A DNA stretch of 64,000 nt from Curtobacterium aurantiacum. GTDB lineage: Bacteria; Actinomycetota; Actinomycetes; Actinomycetales; Microbacteriaceae. The translations under genes and the position numbers were made by a program. The notes under the pieces were generated by a model. It searched no databases. It had not been told where the DNA came from and saw only the letters and a program-made list of their open reading frames with translations. The stretch covers positions 186,001 to 250,000 of the forward strand of contig NZ_JAHEWN010000002.1 of the NCBI RefSeq assembly GCF_018598555.1, in the 5' to 3' direction. Shown here piece by piece: positions 24,031 through 31,780 of this stretch (the stretch's first letter is position 1; each line of letters opens with the position of its first letter).

Positions 24031-24074
24031 CCGCCGAATGCTCGAGACGCCTCCGGATTCGGCGGCGTCTCGAG
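24031..24074. promoter_or_regulatory. Two mutually exclusive hairpins upstream of the CPBP/two-component operon
   Basis: CTCGAGACGCC (24041-24051) pairs perfectly with GGCGTCTCGAG (24064-24074). CCGCCGAAT (24031-24039) pairs perfectly with ATTCGGCGG (24057-24065). The two stems share bases 24064-24065 and are interlaced, so both cannot form fully at once. The region 23961-24221 contains no gene that I can see. Confidence 0.5.
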
Positions 24075-24208
24075 TGCAAGGCGGCGTCGAGCGATGACGA
24101 CGGCGTGTCCAGGAGTGCCGAACGAACCGAGCGAAAAGCACTTGCATCCTTCGATGGAACTCCCGCAGGTGCGTCCCGAAGCCGGTCGTCCCCGGGCGCG
24201 ATCGTTCC

Positions 24209-24214
24209 TAGCGT
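24209..24214 (+). promoter_or_regulatory. Leaderless -10 box of CPBP protease gene
   Basis: TAGCGT lies 7 nt before ATG 24222 with no ribosome binding site between. Confidence 0.5.
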
Positions 24215-24221
24215 CGTGGTC

Positions 24222-25196
24222 ATGACGAACACCACCGAAGCCCGGCCCGCCGCCGGCACCGCACCCCGCGACCGAGGGGGTGTCCGCGGCCTCATCGCCC
24301 GGCACCCGCTCGCGTCCTTCTTCACCATGGCACTCGGCCTGAGCTGGCTCGCGTGGGTGCCGTACATCCTGTCGCCGCACGGCATGGGCGTGTGGGACAT
24401 CCACTTCCCCGAGGTGCTGGGCAGCGGGCAGTTCACGGGCGTCCTGCCCGGTGCGCTCCTCGGCCCGCTGGGCAGCGCGTTCATCGTCACCGCGGTCGCC
24501 GACGGTCGCGCGGGCCTCCGCCGCTGGGTCGGCCGGCTGTTCCGCTGGCGGGTCGCCTGGTACTGGTACGCACTGGCGCTCGTCGTCGTGCCGGCACTGA
24601 TCGTCGTGTCCGCGCTGCCGTTCGCCGGCGGTGACGTGCGGGCCCCCTCGGCCCTGGCCTTCGCCATGCTCGTTCCCGGACTCATCATCCAGCTGTTCTC
24701 GACCGGCCTGAGCGAGGAGCCCGGCTGGCGCGACTTCGCCCTGCCCCGCCTGCAGCACCGCTTCGGGGGCCTCGGCGCCGCCGCGATCCTCGGTCCGATC
24801 TGGGCGCTCTGGCACATGCCGCTGTACTTCAGCGACTGGGGTGGCTGGCCGAACGCGCACTGGAGCGAGCCCGTCGTGTTCGCCCTGTTCACCATCACCT
24901 TCAACGTCGTGATGATCCAGGTCTTCAACAAGACCCGCGAGAGCCTGCCCCTGGCCCTGCTGCTGCACGTCGGCGTGAACAACACGATCTCGACGCTGTT
25001 CCCCGAGATGTACCCGAGCATGACCGCCGGCACGCTCATGATCGGCCTGACCATCATGTCGACGATCGCCGCCGTGGTGCTGCTCGTCGCGACCCGTGGC
25101 CGCCTGGGCTACGACCCCGCCCGACGCGCCCTGCCCCTCGACGCGCCGGTCCCCACCCGCGCCCGCCTCGTAGGATCCAACGATGGCACCCGCTGA
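24222..25196 (+). CDS. CPBP-family intramembrane metalloprotease
   Basis: 324 aa, about eight predicted membrane helices. The three motifs are complete: SEEPGWRDFALP (EExxxR), ILGPIWALWHMPLYF (WxxxH) and ALLLHVGVNNTIS (HxxxN). The polypeptide belongs to the longer group that begins with a disordered N-terminus and a HPLASFFTMALGLSW helix. ATG 24222 has a leaderless -10 box. Its last 14 nt overlap the start of the sensor kinase gene. CPBP proteins can process peptides, prenylated substrates or signalling proteins; its genetic link to a histidine kinase hints at a role in membrane signalling or immunity to peptides. Confidence 0.9.
   Translation: MTNTTEARPAAGTAPRDRGGVRGLIARHPLASFFTMALGLSWLAWVPYILSPHGMGVWDIHFPEVLGSGQFTGVLPGALLGPLGSAFIVTAVADGRAGLRRWVGRLFRWRVAWYWYALALVVVPALIVVSALPFAGGDVRAPSALAFAMLVPGLIIQLFSTGLSEEPGWRDFALPRLQHRFGGLGAAAILGPIWALWHMPLYFSDWGGWPNAHWSEPVVFALFTITFNVVMIQVFNKTRESLPLALLLHVGVNNTISTLFPEMYPSMTAGTLMIGLTIMSTIAAVVLLVATRGRLGYDPARRALPLDAPVPTRARLVGSNDGTR
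25171..25176 (+). promoter_or_regulatory. Internal leaderless -10 box of the sensor kinase
   Basis: TAGGAT lies 6 nt before ATG 25183, inside the end of the CPBP gene. It would allow the two-component genes to be expressed separately. Confidence 0.45.
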
Positions 25197-26571
25197 GCAC
25201 GACGCGCTGCGCGCACCGGCCGAGCCGACCGCGCAGTCCGCGCAGTCCGCGCGCCCGGCCGCGCCCGCCGAGCAGCCTGCCGCGCAGCGCGCCCGCCGCG
25301 TCGACGTCTTCGTCGCGCTCGGCACGGCCGTCGTCGCCCTCGGGCTGCTGCTCGGGCTCCCACCGCTCGACGCCGCCGAGCCGGACGGCGCCGCGCTCGC
25401 CCTGCGGGCACCCGCCCCGTTCACGGCGGCGTGGAGCGTCCTGGCCCTCGGGCTGCTGGCCCAGTCCGCCGCGCTGCTCGCCGCCCGTCGGGCTCCCCGG
25501 ACCGTGCTCGTCGTGGTCGCCGCCCTGCCGGTGCTCGTCGCGGCGCTCGCTCCGCAGGCGTCCGACCTGTTCGGCCTCACCGCCCTGCCGGTGGTGGTCG
25601 CCGTCGTCCTCGCCGCGCTCCGTGTCCCACTGGCCCGACTGTGGCCGACGCTCCTGGTCACCGGTGCGCTCGTCGCCGCCGGCAGCGCGGTGCTGTTCGC
25701 GGTCGCCGCGCCGTCTGGTCCCGACGTCACCGAGGGCCTGACCGGCTCGCTCGGGCAAGGCGTGCTGCAGGCGATCGGCGCCGTCGGGGTGCCGCTGCTG
25801 GTCACCCTGCTCGTGCAGTCCCGCCGCGAGGTGCGCGTCGCCCGCACCGCCGAGGCCAGCGCCGTCGGCCGTGAGCAGGACGCCCTGGTCGACGCCGCCG
25901 TGTCCCGGGAGCGTGCTGCGATGGCCCGTGAGCTCCACGACATCGCCGCGCACCACCTGTCCGGCATCGCCCTGATGGCCGCGGTCATCGACCGGCAGAT
26001 CGACGCCGACCCGGAGCGTGCCCACGAGGGCGCTCGCCAGGTGCGGGAGCAGAGCACCGCCGTGCTCGACGACCTCCGCCGCCTGGTCGGCCTGCTCCGC
26101 GACGACACCCCCGCAGAGCGCGCCGTCGAGACCGTCGCCGGGATCGTCGACCTGACCGAACGTGCCCGGTTCCGCAGCGACGTCCGGCTCGACGTGCTGC
26201 CGGGGGACCGCCCGCTCGCCGACGGCGTCGGCCCGCTCGCGCAGCTCGCCGCCTACCGCACCGTCCAGGAGGCGTTGGCCAACGCCGCCCTGCACGCCCC
26301 GTCCGCCCCGTGCACCGTCACCATCGACGACCGTGACGCGACCCGTCTGGTGATCCGGGTGGAGAACGCACCGGCCGCCGTGCCGGCAGCGGAGACCTCG
26401 CCGTCGGGCGGCAACGGTCTGCGGGGGATGCGCGAGCGGGCGGACCTGGTCGGGGCGCGCCTCCAGACCGGCCCGACCGCCACCGGCGGATGGCTGGTGG
26501 AGCTGGCGCTCGGCCGGGAGGCACCTGCCGCACCCGCACAGGACGCCGACGGTTCCGGGGTGGTCGCGTGA
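25183..26571 (+). CDS. Sensor histidine kinase, NarL/DesK type
   Basis: 462 aa. After an Ala/Pro-rich cytoplasmic N-terminus there are about five membrane helices (residues ~40-215) without a large extracellular domain. Then the HisKA_3 helix ERAAMARELHDIAAHHLSGIALM, with phospho-acceptor H252. The HATPase_c domain follows: YRTVQEALANAALHAPSA (N box, slightly altered: usual NALKHA is NAALHA) and GGNGLRGMRERADLVGARL (G box). It phosphorylates the LuxR-type regulator encoded next, whose start overlaps this stop. It senses a membrane or small-molecule signal, which cannot be told from sequence. Confidence 0.93.
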   Translation: MAPAEHDALRAPAEPTAQSAQSARPAAPAEQPAAQRARRVDVFVALGTAVVALGLLLGLPPLDAAEPDGAALALRAPAPFTAAWSVLALGLLAQSAALLAARRAPRTVLVVVAALPVLVAALAPQASDLFGLTALPVVVAVVLAALRVPLARLWPTLLVTGALVAAGSAVLFAVAAPSGPDVTEGLTGSLGQGVLQAIGAVGVPLLVTLLVQSRREVRVARTAEASAVGREQDALVDAAVSRERAAMARELHDIAAHHLSGIALMAAVIDRQIDADPERAHEGARQVREQSTAVLDDLRRLVGLLRDDTPAERAVETVAGIVDLTERARFRSDVRLDVLPGDRPLADGVGPLAQLAAYRTVQEALANAALHAPSAPCTVTIDDRDATRLVIRVENAPAAVPAAETSPSGGNGLRGMRERADLVGARLQTGPTATGGWLVELALGREAPAAPAQDADGSGVVA

Positions 26572-27239
26572 TCCGCGTGCTGGTCGCGGACGACCAGCCC
26601 CTGGTCCGTGCCGGGGTGTCCGCGCTCCTCGGCGCGGAGCCGGACATCGAGGTGGTCGGCGTGGCCGCGGACGGCGGCGAGGCGCTCGCACTGGCGCGCG
26701 CCACGCGACCCGACGTCGCCTGCCTGGACATCCGGATGCCGGTGATGAACGGGATCGAGCTCGCACGGATCTTCTGCGCGCCGGACGCCGACCCGGCGAT
26801 CCCGGCGCTCATGCTGACGACGTTCGACCTGGACGACTACGTGTTCGGGGCGCTCGAGGCCGGGGCCTCGGGCTTCCTGCTCAAGGATGCCGAGCCGGAC
26901 ACCATCATCGACGCCGTGCGCCAGGTCGCCGCCGGCAACGGCACGCTCGACCAGGCCCTGACCCGGCGGGTGCTGCGGGAGTTCGTGTCACGCCGGAGCC
27001 TGCAGCCGGTGTCCGGCGACCGGGCCGACGGCGTGCTGACGGCCCGTGAGCGCGAGGTGCTCCTGCTGCTGGCGCAGGGGATGTCGAACGAGGAGATCGC
27101 GGCCGCGCTCGTGCTCGAGGTGTCGACCGTCAAGTCGCACCTGGCGCGGATGCTGCCGAAGCTCGGGGTGCGGTCGCGGCTGCAGGCCGTGGTGTGGGCC
27201 TACCAGAACCGGATCGTGACGGTGCCGGAGCAGCCGTAG
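26568..27239 (+). CDS. Response regulator, NarL/LuxR family
   Basis: 223 aa. GTG 26568 overlaps the kinase stop (GTGA). Receiver domain: ADDQPLVRAG (acidic pocket), phospho-acceptor D54 in ACLDIRMPVMNG, LTTFDLDDYV and LLKDAEPD (K). C-terminal LuxR helix-turn-helix: LTAREREVLLLLAQGMSNEEIAAALVLEVSTVKSHLARMLPKLGVRSR. It should bind DNA as a phosphorylated dimer. The most likely target from position is the CPBP gene upstream, or the operon itself. Confidence 0.96.
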   Translation: MIRVLVADDQPLVRAGVSALLGAEPDIEVVGVAADGGEALALARATRPDVACLDIRMPVMNGIELARIFCAPDADPAIPALMLTTFDLDDYVFGALEAGASGFLLKDAEPDTIIDAVRQVAAGNGTLDQALTRRVLREFVSRRSLQPVSGDRADGVLTAREREVLLLLAQGMSNEEIAAALVLEVSTVKSHLARMLPKLGVRSRLQAVVWAYQNRIVTVPEQP

Positions 27240-27244
27240 GGGTG

Positions 27245-27739
27245 TCAGTCGGCGGGCTGCGGCTCGGCGGCGCCGGGGACGACGAGTCGCCAGACGTCGT
27301 CGTCTCCGTCGTGGGAGAGGTACAGGCGGAAGGTGCCCTCGTCGGCGAGCGGGTCGCCCGAGGGGTACTCGACCGGCTCGCCGCTCGTCTCGCACTGAGC
27401 CGAGGTGCTGATGACCTGGATCGTGTCGCCGGGGGCGGCGGCGTCACCCTTCGTGACGTCGGTGACCGTCGCCTCGTACACCTCGTAGATGCCCTGCGGT
27501 TCCACCGTGCGGTCGGTCTTGGTGACGTCGGCGTCGACGACGAGTTCAGCGGCGTCCCGGCGTTCGGCCGGGGTCTTCAGGGGGACGTAGTCGGCGCAGA
27601 ACCCGGAGTGCAGCGGCCCGGCCTGGGTGCTCGGGTTCGTGGGGGCGGCATCGCCGCTCGTCTCGCTGCCACAGCCCGCCAGAGTGCCGCCGAGCACGAT
27701 GACGAGTGCCACGACCGGTGCGATCCGTCCCCACTGCAT
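27245..27739 (-). CDS. Small secreted lipoprotein, unknown function
   Basis: 164 aa. Signal peptide with lipobox LAGC at residues ~20-23 (GGTLAGCGSE), so it should be lipid-anchored on the outer face of the membrane. The mature part includes FCADYVPLKTPAERRDAAELVVDADV and EVYEATVTDVTKGDAAAPGDTIQVIST. It has two cysteines (GFCADY, AQCETSG) and a short beta-rich OB-like character. I do not recognise the family. Convergent with the response regulator gene, only 5 bp apart. A CATACT -10 box 6 nt before ATG 27739 indicates leaderless transcription. Confidence 0.82.
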   Translation of the reverse strand: MQWGRIAPVVALVIVLGGTLAGCGSETSGDAAPTNPSTQAGPLHSGFCADYVPLKTPAERRDAAELVVDADVTKTDRTVEPQGIYEVYEATVTDVTKGDAAAPGDTIQVISTSAQCETSGEPVEYPSGDPLADEGTFRLYLSHDGDDDVWRLVVPGAAEPQPAD

Positions 27740-27745
27740 GGGGCG

Positions 27746-27751
27746 AGTATG
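27746..27751 (-). promoter_or_regulatory. Leaderless -10 box of the lipoprotein gene
   Basis: Minus-strand CATACT lies 6 nt before ATG 27739; close to the TATACT consensus. Confidence 0.45.
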
Positions 27752-27771
27752 GCTCACGACGCGACCGGGGG

Positions 27772-28578
27772 CTAGCCCGCTGCGCCCTTGGCACCCTCGG
27801 CGGCGATGTGGATGGCCTGCTGCATCCGGACCGAGACCTTCTTCGACATCGCGACCGTCGGGTGGACGCCGTCGTACGTGCGCGAGGACGGCCAGCCGCC
27901 GTCGAGCCGGCGGTCGGCTGCCCACGGGTCGACGAACATCCAGCCGCGGGTGAGTGCGTGGTTCTGCAGGTCGCGGTTCAGGACCTCGCCGAGCTTGCGG
28001 CGGTCCACGTGGCTCTTGCCGGAGTTCGTCGCGTTCGACGGTGCGATCGCCGAGATCACGACGTGGTCGGCACCCACCTTCGTGGCGATCTTGTCGATGT
28101 TCTGCAGGATGGACGCTGAGCTGCGTTGGTAGCGCAGGTCGTTCGTCCCGGCCATGACGACCAGGACGTCGGCGTCGTGGGCTTCGGCGTCGTCGAGGAT
28201 CCTGGTCGTCGTCGCGTTGCCGATGGCGGTGCCGCCGACGTTGGTCATCGTCGTGTCCTTCAGCTGTCGCATCCACGACTTCGGCATCTCGGTGAGCGAG
28301 TCACCGGCGTAGGTCCACGTCAGTTTGCTCGGGGCGGCAGCGGCAGCGGCAGCAGTGGCCGGAGCGGCGGGTGTCACAGCGGCCGTCGAGGGTGCCGCCG
28401 AGGACAGTGCGACTGTTGCGATCGGGGTCGCGGTGGGTGCCGAGAGCGACACCTGCGTGCTGCCCTCCACAGCGGAGGCCTCGGTCGGGGCCGACGTGAG
28501 CACCGAGCCGGCGACGACGGCGACCGCCGCAGCGGCTGCGATGACGGGCAAGCGGGCGGGGAGCTGGAGGCGCGGCAA
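27772..28578 (-). CDS. Secreted SGNH/GDSL-type hydrolase
   Basis: 268 aa with a TTG start at 28578 (GAAAG 7 nt upstream). Signal peptide: about residues 1-35 (LPVIAAAAAVAVVAGSVLTSA). A low-complexity Ala/Pro/Ser/Thr linker runs to about residue 83. SGNH blocks: YAGDSLTEM with catalytic S94 (block I), a Gly in VGGTAIGN (II), VMAGTNDLRY (III, Asn), and YDGVHPTVAMSK (V, D and H). These enzymes are esterases, lipases or polysaccharide deacetylases outside the membrane. Substrate unknown; the nearby exopolysaccharide locus starts 3 kb further on. Start codon is the least certain part. Confidence 0.87.
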   Translation of the reverse strand: MPRLQLPARLPVIAAAAAVAVVAGSVLTSAPTEASAVEGSTQVSLSAPTATPIATVALSSAAPSTAAVTPAAPATAAAAAAAPSKLTWTYAGDSLTEMPKSWMRQLKDTTMTNVGGTAIGNATTTRILDDAEAHDADVLVVMAGTNDLRYQRSSASILQNIDKIATKVGADHVVISAIAPSNATNSGKSHVDRRKLGEVLNRDLQNHALTRGWMFVDPWAADRRLDGGWPSSRTYDGVHPTVAMSKKVSVRMQQAIHIAAEGAKGAAG

Positions 28579-28750
28579 CGTGAGCTTTCGTTTCGGGTGC
28601 GAACCGTCTCACCCTAGGGAAGCCCGTCGCCGCTTCGGTCCCCCCAGATCTGGGGTCGCGCAGGTGTTGCGCTCGGTGAACCTGTCCGGGGAACGCGCGT
28701 TCCCGTTCGGGGGACTGTGCAGGGCTGCGGGACCCTGCTGGAGTGTGTGC

Positions 28751-29389
28751 ATGCACATGGGAACGCCGCCGGTCACCTCGCACGACGACCCCTCCCTCCG
28801 GGGCGAGGTCATCCACGGGATGATCACCGCGCTGCGTTCCCGTCCGCTGCACGAGGTGACCCCCGAGGTCGTCGCGGCTGCGGCCGGTGTGGACACCGCC
28901 GTCGTCGGCCGGACGTTCCCGAGCTGGGACGGCCTGCTGCTCGCGACCATCGACCGGTGGAACGAGGACCGCACCACGCCGCTCATGCCCCTGGCCGAGC
29001 AGCACGGGACCATCCGGTTCCTCCGCGCGATCGTGACCGCGAACGTGGCCGACCCGTCGCTCATGCGCTTCCTGACGGCGACGCTCAACATCGCGGCGTC
29101 GCCCGAGCACCCGCTCGCGCCCATGCTGCACGCCCGGTGGCGACGGTTCCACGCCTTCGTGCAGCACGCCCTGGAGCGCGACGTCATGCTCGGGCGGGAG
29201 CCCAGCACGATGGAGCCGGCACGTGGATCCGAGCAGCTGCTCGCGACCTACGAGGGGCTGCAGCTGCAGTCCATGGTGCGACCGGAGATGGACCTGCTCG
29301 AGGCCTTCGACCGCGCCGTGACGCGCCTGCGCGAGGGCTGGTCCCGCGCGTACGTGCCGCCGCTCTGGGACCTCGACCGGGTCGGTTGA
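28751..29389 (+). CDS. TetR/AcrR-family regulator
   Basis: 212 aa. ATG 28751 has GGAG at 28740-28743, 7 nt away; another ATG at 28757 is possible. The N-terminal DNA-binding domain is SLRGEVIHGMITALRSRPLHEVTPEVVAAAAGVDTAVVGRTFPSWDGLLLATIDRW, a somewhat divergent TetR helix-turn-helix. The C-terminal domain is all-helical. It stands between the SGNH hydrolase and a PP2C phosphatase, with no operon partners. Ligand and targets unknown. Confidence 0.82.
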   Translation: MHMGTPPVTSHDDPSLRGEVIHGMITALRSRPLHEVTPEVVAAAAGVDTAVVGRTFPSWDGLLLATIDRWNEDRTTPLMPLAEQHGTIRFLRAIVTANVADPSLMRFLTATLNIAASPEHPLAPMLHARWRRFHAFVQHALERDVMLGREPSTMEPARGSEQLLATYEGLQLQSMVRPEMDLLEAFDRAVTRLREGWSRAYVPPLWDLDRVG

Positions 29390-29547
29390 CCCTCCGAGCG
29401 GCACATCGAGCCGCCCCCACAGACCGAGGACGCTAGGGCGTTCCGAGGGCAGACGCTCGTCGTCTGCACGCGTCGCCGCACGATTCGGGTTCGAGCGGCG
29501 GCGCGTACCAACCGCTCCGGCCCCGGGCCCGGCGCTCGGCCGTGCCG

Positions 29548-30831
29548 TCAGTCGGCGTGCATCGCGAGCGGTCGCTCCGTGTCCACCTCGACCGGCTGCC
29601 GGCGGATCGCGATCACCGTGACGTCGTCGTCGTGCGGCACCTCGTCGGCGCGGGCCGACAGTGCGAGGACGACGGCGTGCGGGTCGCGGCCGGCGCGGGC
29701 GATCGCGGCGACGGAATCGATCGTGTCGTCCAGGTCGTCGTACAGGTCGAGCACGCCGTCGCTGAACGAGACGAGCAGGTCGCCCGGTTCGAGGGTGCCC
29801 TCGGCCGTCGCCCACTCCTCGCGGATGCCGAGCCCCAGCGGCATGTCGCCGGATCGCAGTCGGTCGACGTGTCCGTCGGCGCGCAACACGAAGCTCAGCC
29901 CGTGCCCGGCGTCCGACCACCGGAGGGTGCCGTCGTCGGAGATCCGGGCGTGGAACAGGGTGGTGAAGGCGAGGTCCGGTCCGACGCCCTCGGCGGTCAG
30001 GCCGTCCGACGCGCGCCGCAGAGCATCGGCAGGGTCCTCGACCGTGCGGGCGCTCCGCAGGGTCGCCCGCACCGCGGCGGCGATCAGGCCCGCGCCGACG
30101 CCCTTGCCCATCACGTCGCCGAGGCTCACCGCCACGCCGGTCGGTGTCGGGTACCAGTCGAAGAAGTCGCCGCCGACGCTGCGTGCCGGCAGACATGCTC
30201 CGGCCACGACGACGTCGTCGGTGATGCGGCCCGTGGTGGTCGGTAGCAGTGAGCGCTGCACGGCGGCGGCGCGGTCGATCTCCGCGCGGACCTTGCCCTC
30301 GCGCGCTTCAGCCGAGCGCAGGCTCAGTCGGGCCCGGCGGGAGAGTTCGTGCACGACGACGGCGACCGTGCCGAACACGACGACGAGGATGGCCAGGCGG
30401 ACCAGTTCACTCGCGCCGGGCGCGTCGGACGGGGTCAGGACGTAGGGCGCGAGGATCACGAGCACGACGCCCGTGATCGCGAACACCACGGTCCGACGGT
30501 TCTCGAGCGACGCCCACCAGACCACCGGGAGCACCACGATCGCTGTGAACAGCGAGGAGCCGGCACCCGTCCCGGTGCGCAGCAGGGCGATCGTCAGGAA
30601 GTCGACGGTCAGCAGGATCGGTACCACCCAGGCCGCGCGGCGCACGAGCGTGGGGATCGCGCTCAGCAGCGTCGCGACGGCCATGCCGATCACGCTCGCG
30701 ACGAACAGGTTGTGCTGGGTGATCGCCAGCGACGGCATCACCACGCTCAGGAACGCCGAAAGCGCCAACAGGCCGCTGATCGGAGCCTGACGGACGAGAG
30801 GGTTGTCGACGATGCTGGTTGGGCGAGTCAT
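29548..30831 (-). CDS. Membrane-bound PP2C/SpoIIE-family serine phosphatase
   Basis: 427 aa. Residues ~15-165 form six or more membrane helices. A short coiled linker (LSRRARLSLRSAEAREGKVRAEIDRAAAVQRSLLP) leads to the PP2C_SIG domain: ARSVGGDFFDWYP, VSLGDVMGKGVGAGLIAAAVRATL, WSDAGHGLSFVL, LVSFSDGVLDLYDD and HDDDVTVIAIRR, the acidic metal-binding motifs all present. Such proteins dephosphorylate anti-sigma factor antagonists. No anti-sigma or antagonist gene is in this window, so its partner must lie elsewhere. ATG 30831. Confidence 0.92.
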   Translation of the reverse strand: MTRPTSIVDNPLVRQAPISGLLALSAFLSVVMPSLAITQHNLFVASVIGMAVATLLSAIPTLVRRAAWVVPILLTVDFLTIALLRTGTGAGSSLFTAIVVLPVVWWASLENRRTVVFAITGVVLVILAPYVLTPSDAPGASELVRLAILVVVFGTVAVVVHELSRRARLSLRSAEAREGKVRAEIDRAAAVQRSLLPTTTGRITDDVVVAGACLPARSVGGDFFDWYPTPTGVAVSLGDVMGKGVGAGLIAAAVRATLRSARTVEDPADALRRASDGLTAEGVGPDLAFTTLFHARISDDGTLRWSDAGHGLSFVLRADGHVDRLRSGDMPLGLGIREEWATAEGTLEPGDLLVSFSDGVLDLYDDLDDTIDSVAAIARAGRDPHAVVLALSARADEVPHDDDVTVIAIRRQPVEVDTERPLAMHAD

Positions 30832-30905
30832 GCTCAGTGCAGGTTAGTGGTCAGCGATGGTCCATGACCGCTCCTGCCCCCATCTGGGGACGCGGCGATG
30901 GCCGC

Positions 30906-31628
30906 TCAGCGCGGCCAGGTGGCGACGACGGCGACCGCGTTGAAGAGCACGTGCGCCAGGATCGCGCCGCCGATGCGGTCGGTCATCGCGACGAGCGCGC
31001 CGGTGAGGAGCCCGAGCACGAACGTCGTCACGAACACCTGGAACCCGCCGAGCGTCGTGCCACCCGCACCGAGCAGCAGGTGGAGCAGCGCGAACAGGAC
31101 CGCGGTGACCAGCACGGCGAGGAACCGCGTGCGGGGCGTGAGCTCGGCGGCCAGCCGGCGCTGGAACAGCCCGCGGAACACCACCTCTTCGAGCACCGGG
31201 CTGACGATGACGATGCCGATCGCCGACACGAGCAGCAGCCCGACGTCCGGTGTGCCGAGCGTCGGAGCGGGGACGAGCCCGGTCGTGCCGGTGAACGCGA
31301 TGGACAGGAACACGTCGAGCACGCGGCAGATGATGACGATGCCGATCGCGAAGACCACGATCCCGAGGTCCAGCCGCAACCGTGACAGCATCGCCGAGCG
31401 CGAGGTCCGACGGAGGACCACCGCGGCGCCGACCGCGAGGGGCAGCCACACGGCCGCATCGGCGGCGAGCACCTGCAGGACCGGCGACGGGATGCCCCCA
31501 GTCCGGGTGACCTGTCCGACGATGCGGGTGAGGATCACGGCGACGCCGAGTGCGACGAGGATGACGATGAGGTCCCGCTGCCGCCGCTCGCCGGGGTCGG
31601 TGGAGATCGGGGCCGGCTCGGAGCTCAT
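30906..31628 (-). CDS. CPBP-family intramembrane metalloprotease
   Basis: 240 aa, about seven membrane helices. Motifs: SPVLEEVVFRGLFQRRL (EExxxR), LFALLHLLLG (FxxxH) and LAHVLFNAVAV (HxxxN). It lies head to head with the exopolysaccharide operon. A TACGGT box 6 nt before ATG 31628 suggests leaderless transcription. Third CPBP protein in the window; the three differ greatly in length and sequence, so they are not recent duplicates. Confidence 0.92.
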   Translation of the reverse strand: MSSEPAPISTDPGERRQRDLIVILVALGVAVILTRIVGQVTRTGGIPSPVLQVLAADAAVWLPLAVGAAVVLRRTSRSAMLSRLRLDLGIVVFAIGIVIICRVLDVFLSIAFTGTTGLVPAPTLGTPDVGLLLVSAIGIVIVSPVLEEVVFRGLFQRRLAAELTPRTRFLAVLVTAVLFALLHLLLGAGGTTLGGFQVFVTTFVLGLLTGALVAMTDRIGGAILAHVLFNAVAVVATWPR

Positions 31629-31634
31629 GGGGCC

Positions 31635-31640
31635 ACCGTA
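31635..31640 (-). promoter_or_regulatory. Leaderless -10 box of CPBP gene
   Basis: Minus-strand TACGGT lies 6 nt before ATG 31628. Confidence 0.4.
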
Positions 31641-31780
31641 GAGGACACCGCGCGGCGGATGGCGACTTGCCCCGAGCAGCGCTCGTTCCTGTGGCACTAT
31701 TTGTATGCCGTGCGCTGGGAATACCCCGGGGCGCCTGTGTCGGGACCACGGGGACGGCCATGATCGGGGAAGGCAAAGGC

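Noticed and set aside
31629..31780. Known attenuator (JUMPstart-like) ahead of the polysaccharide operon
   Set aside because: The 152-bp region shows no such motif and no clear hairpin.
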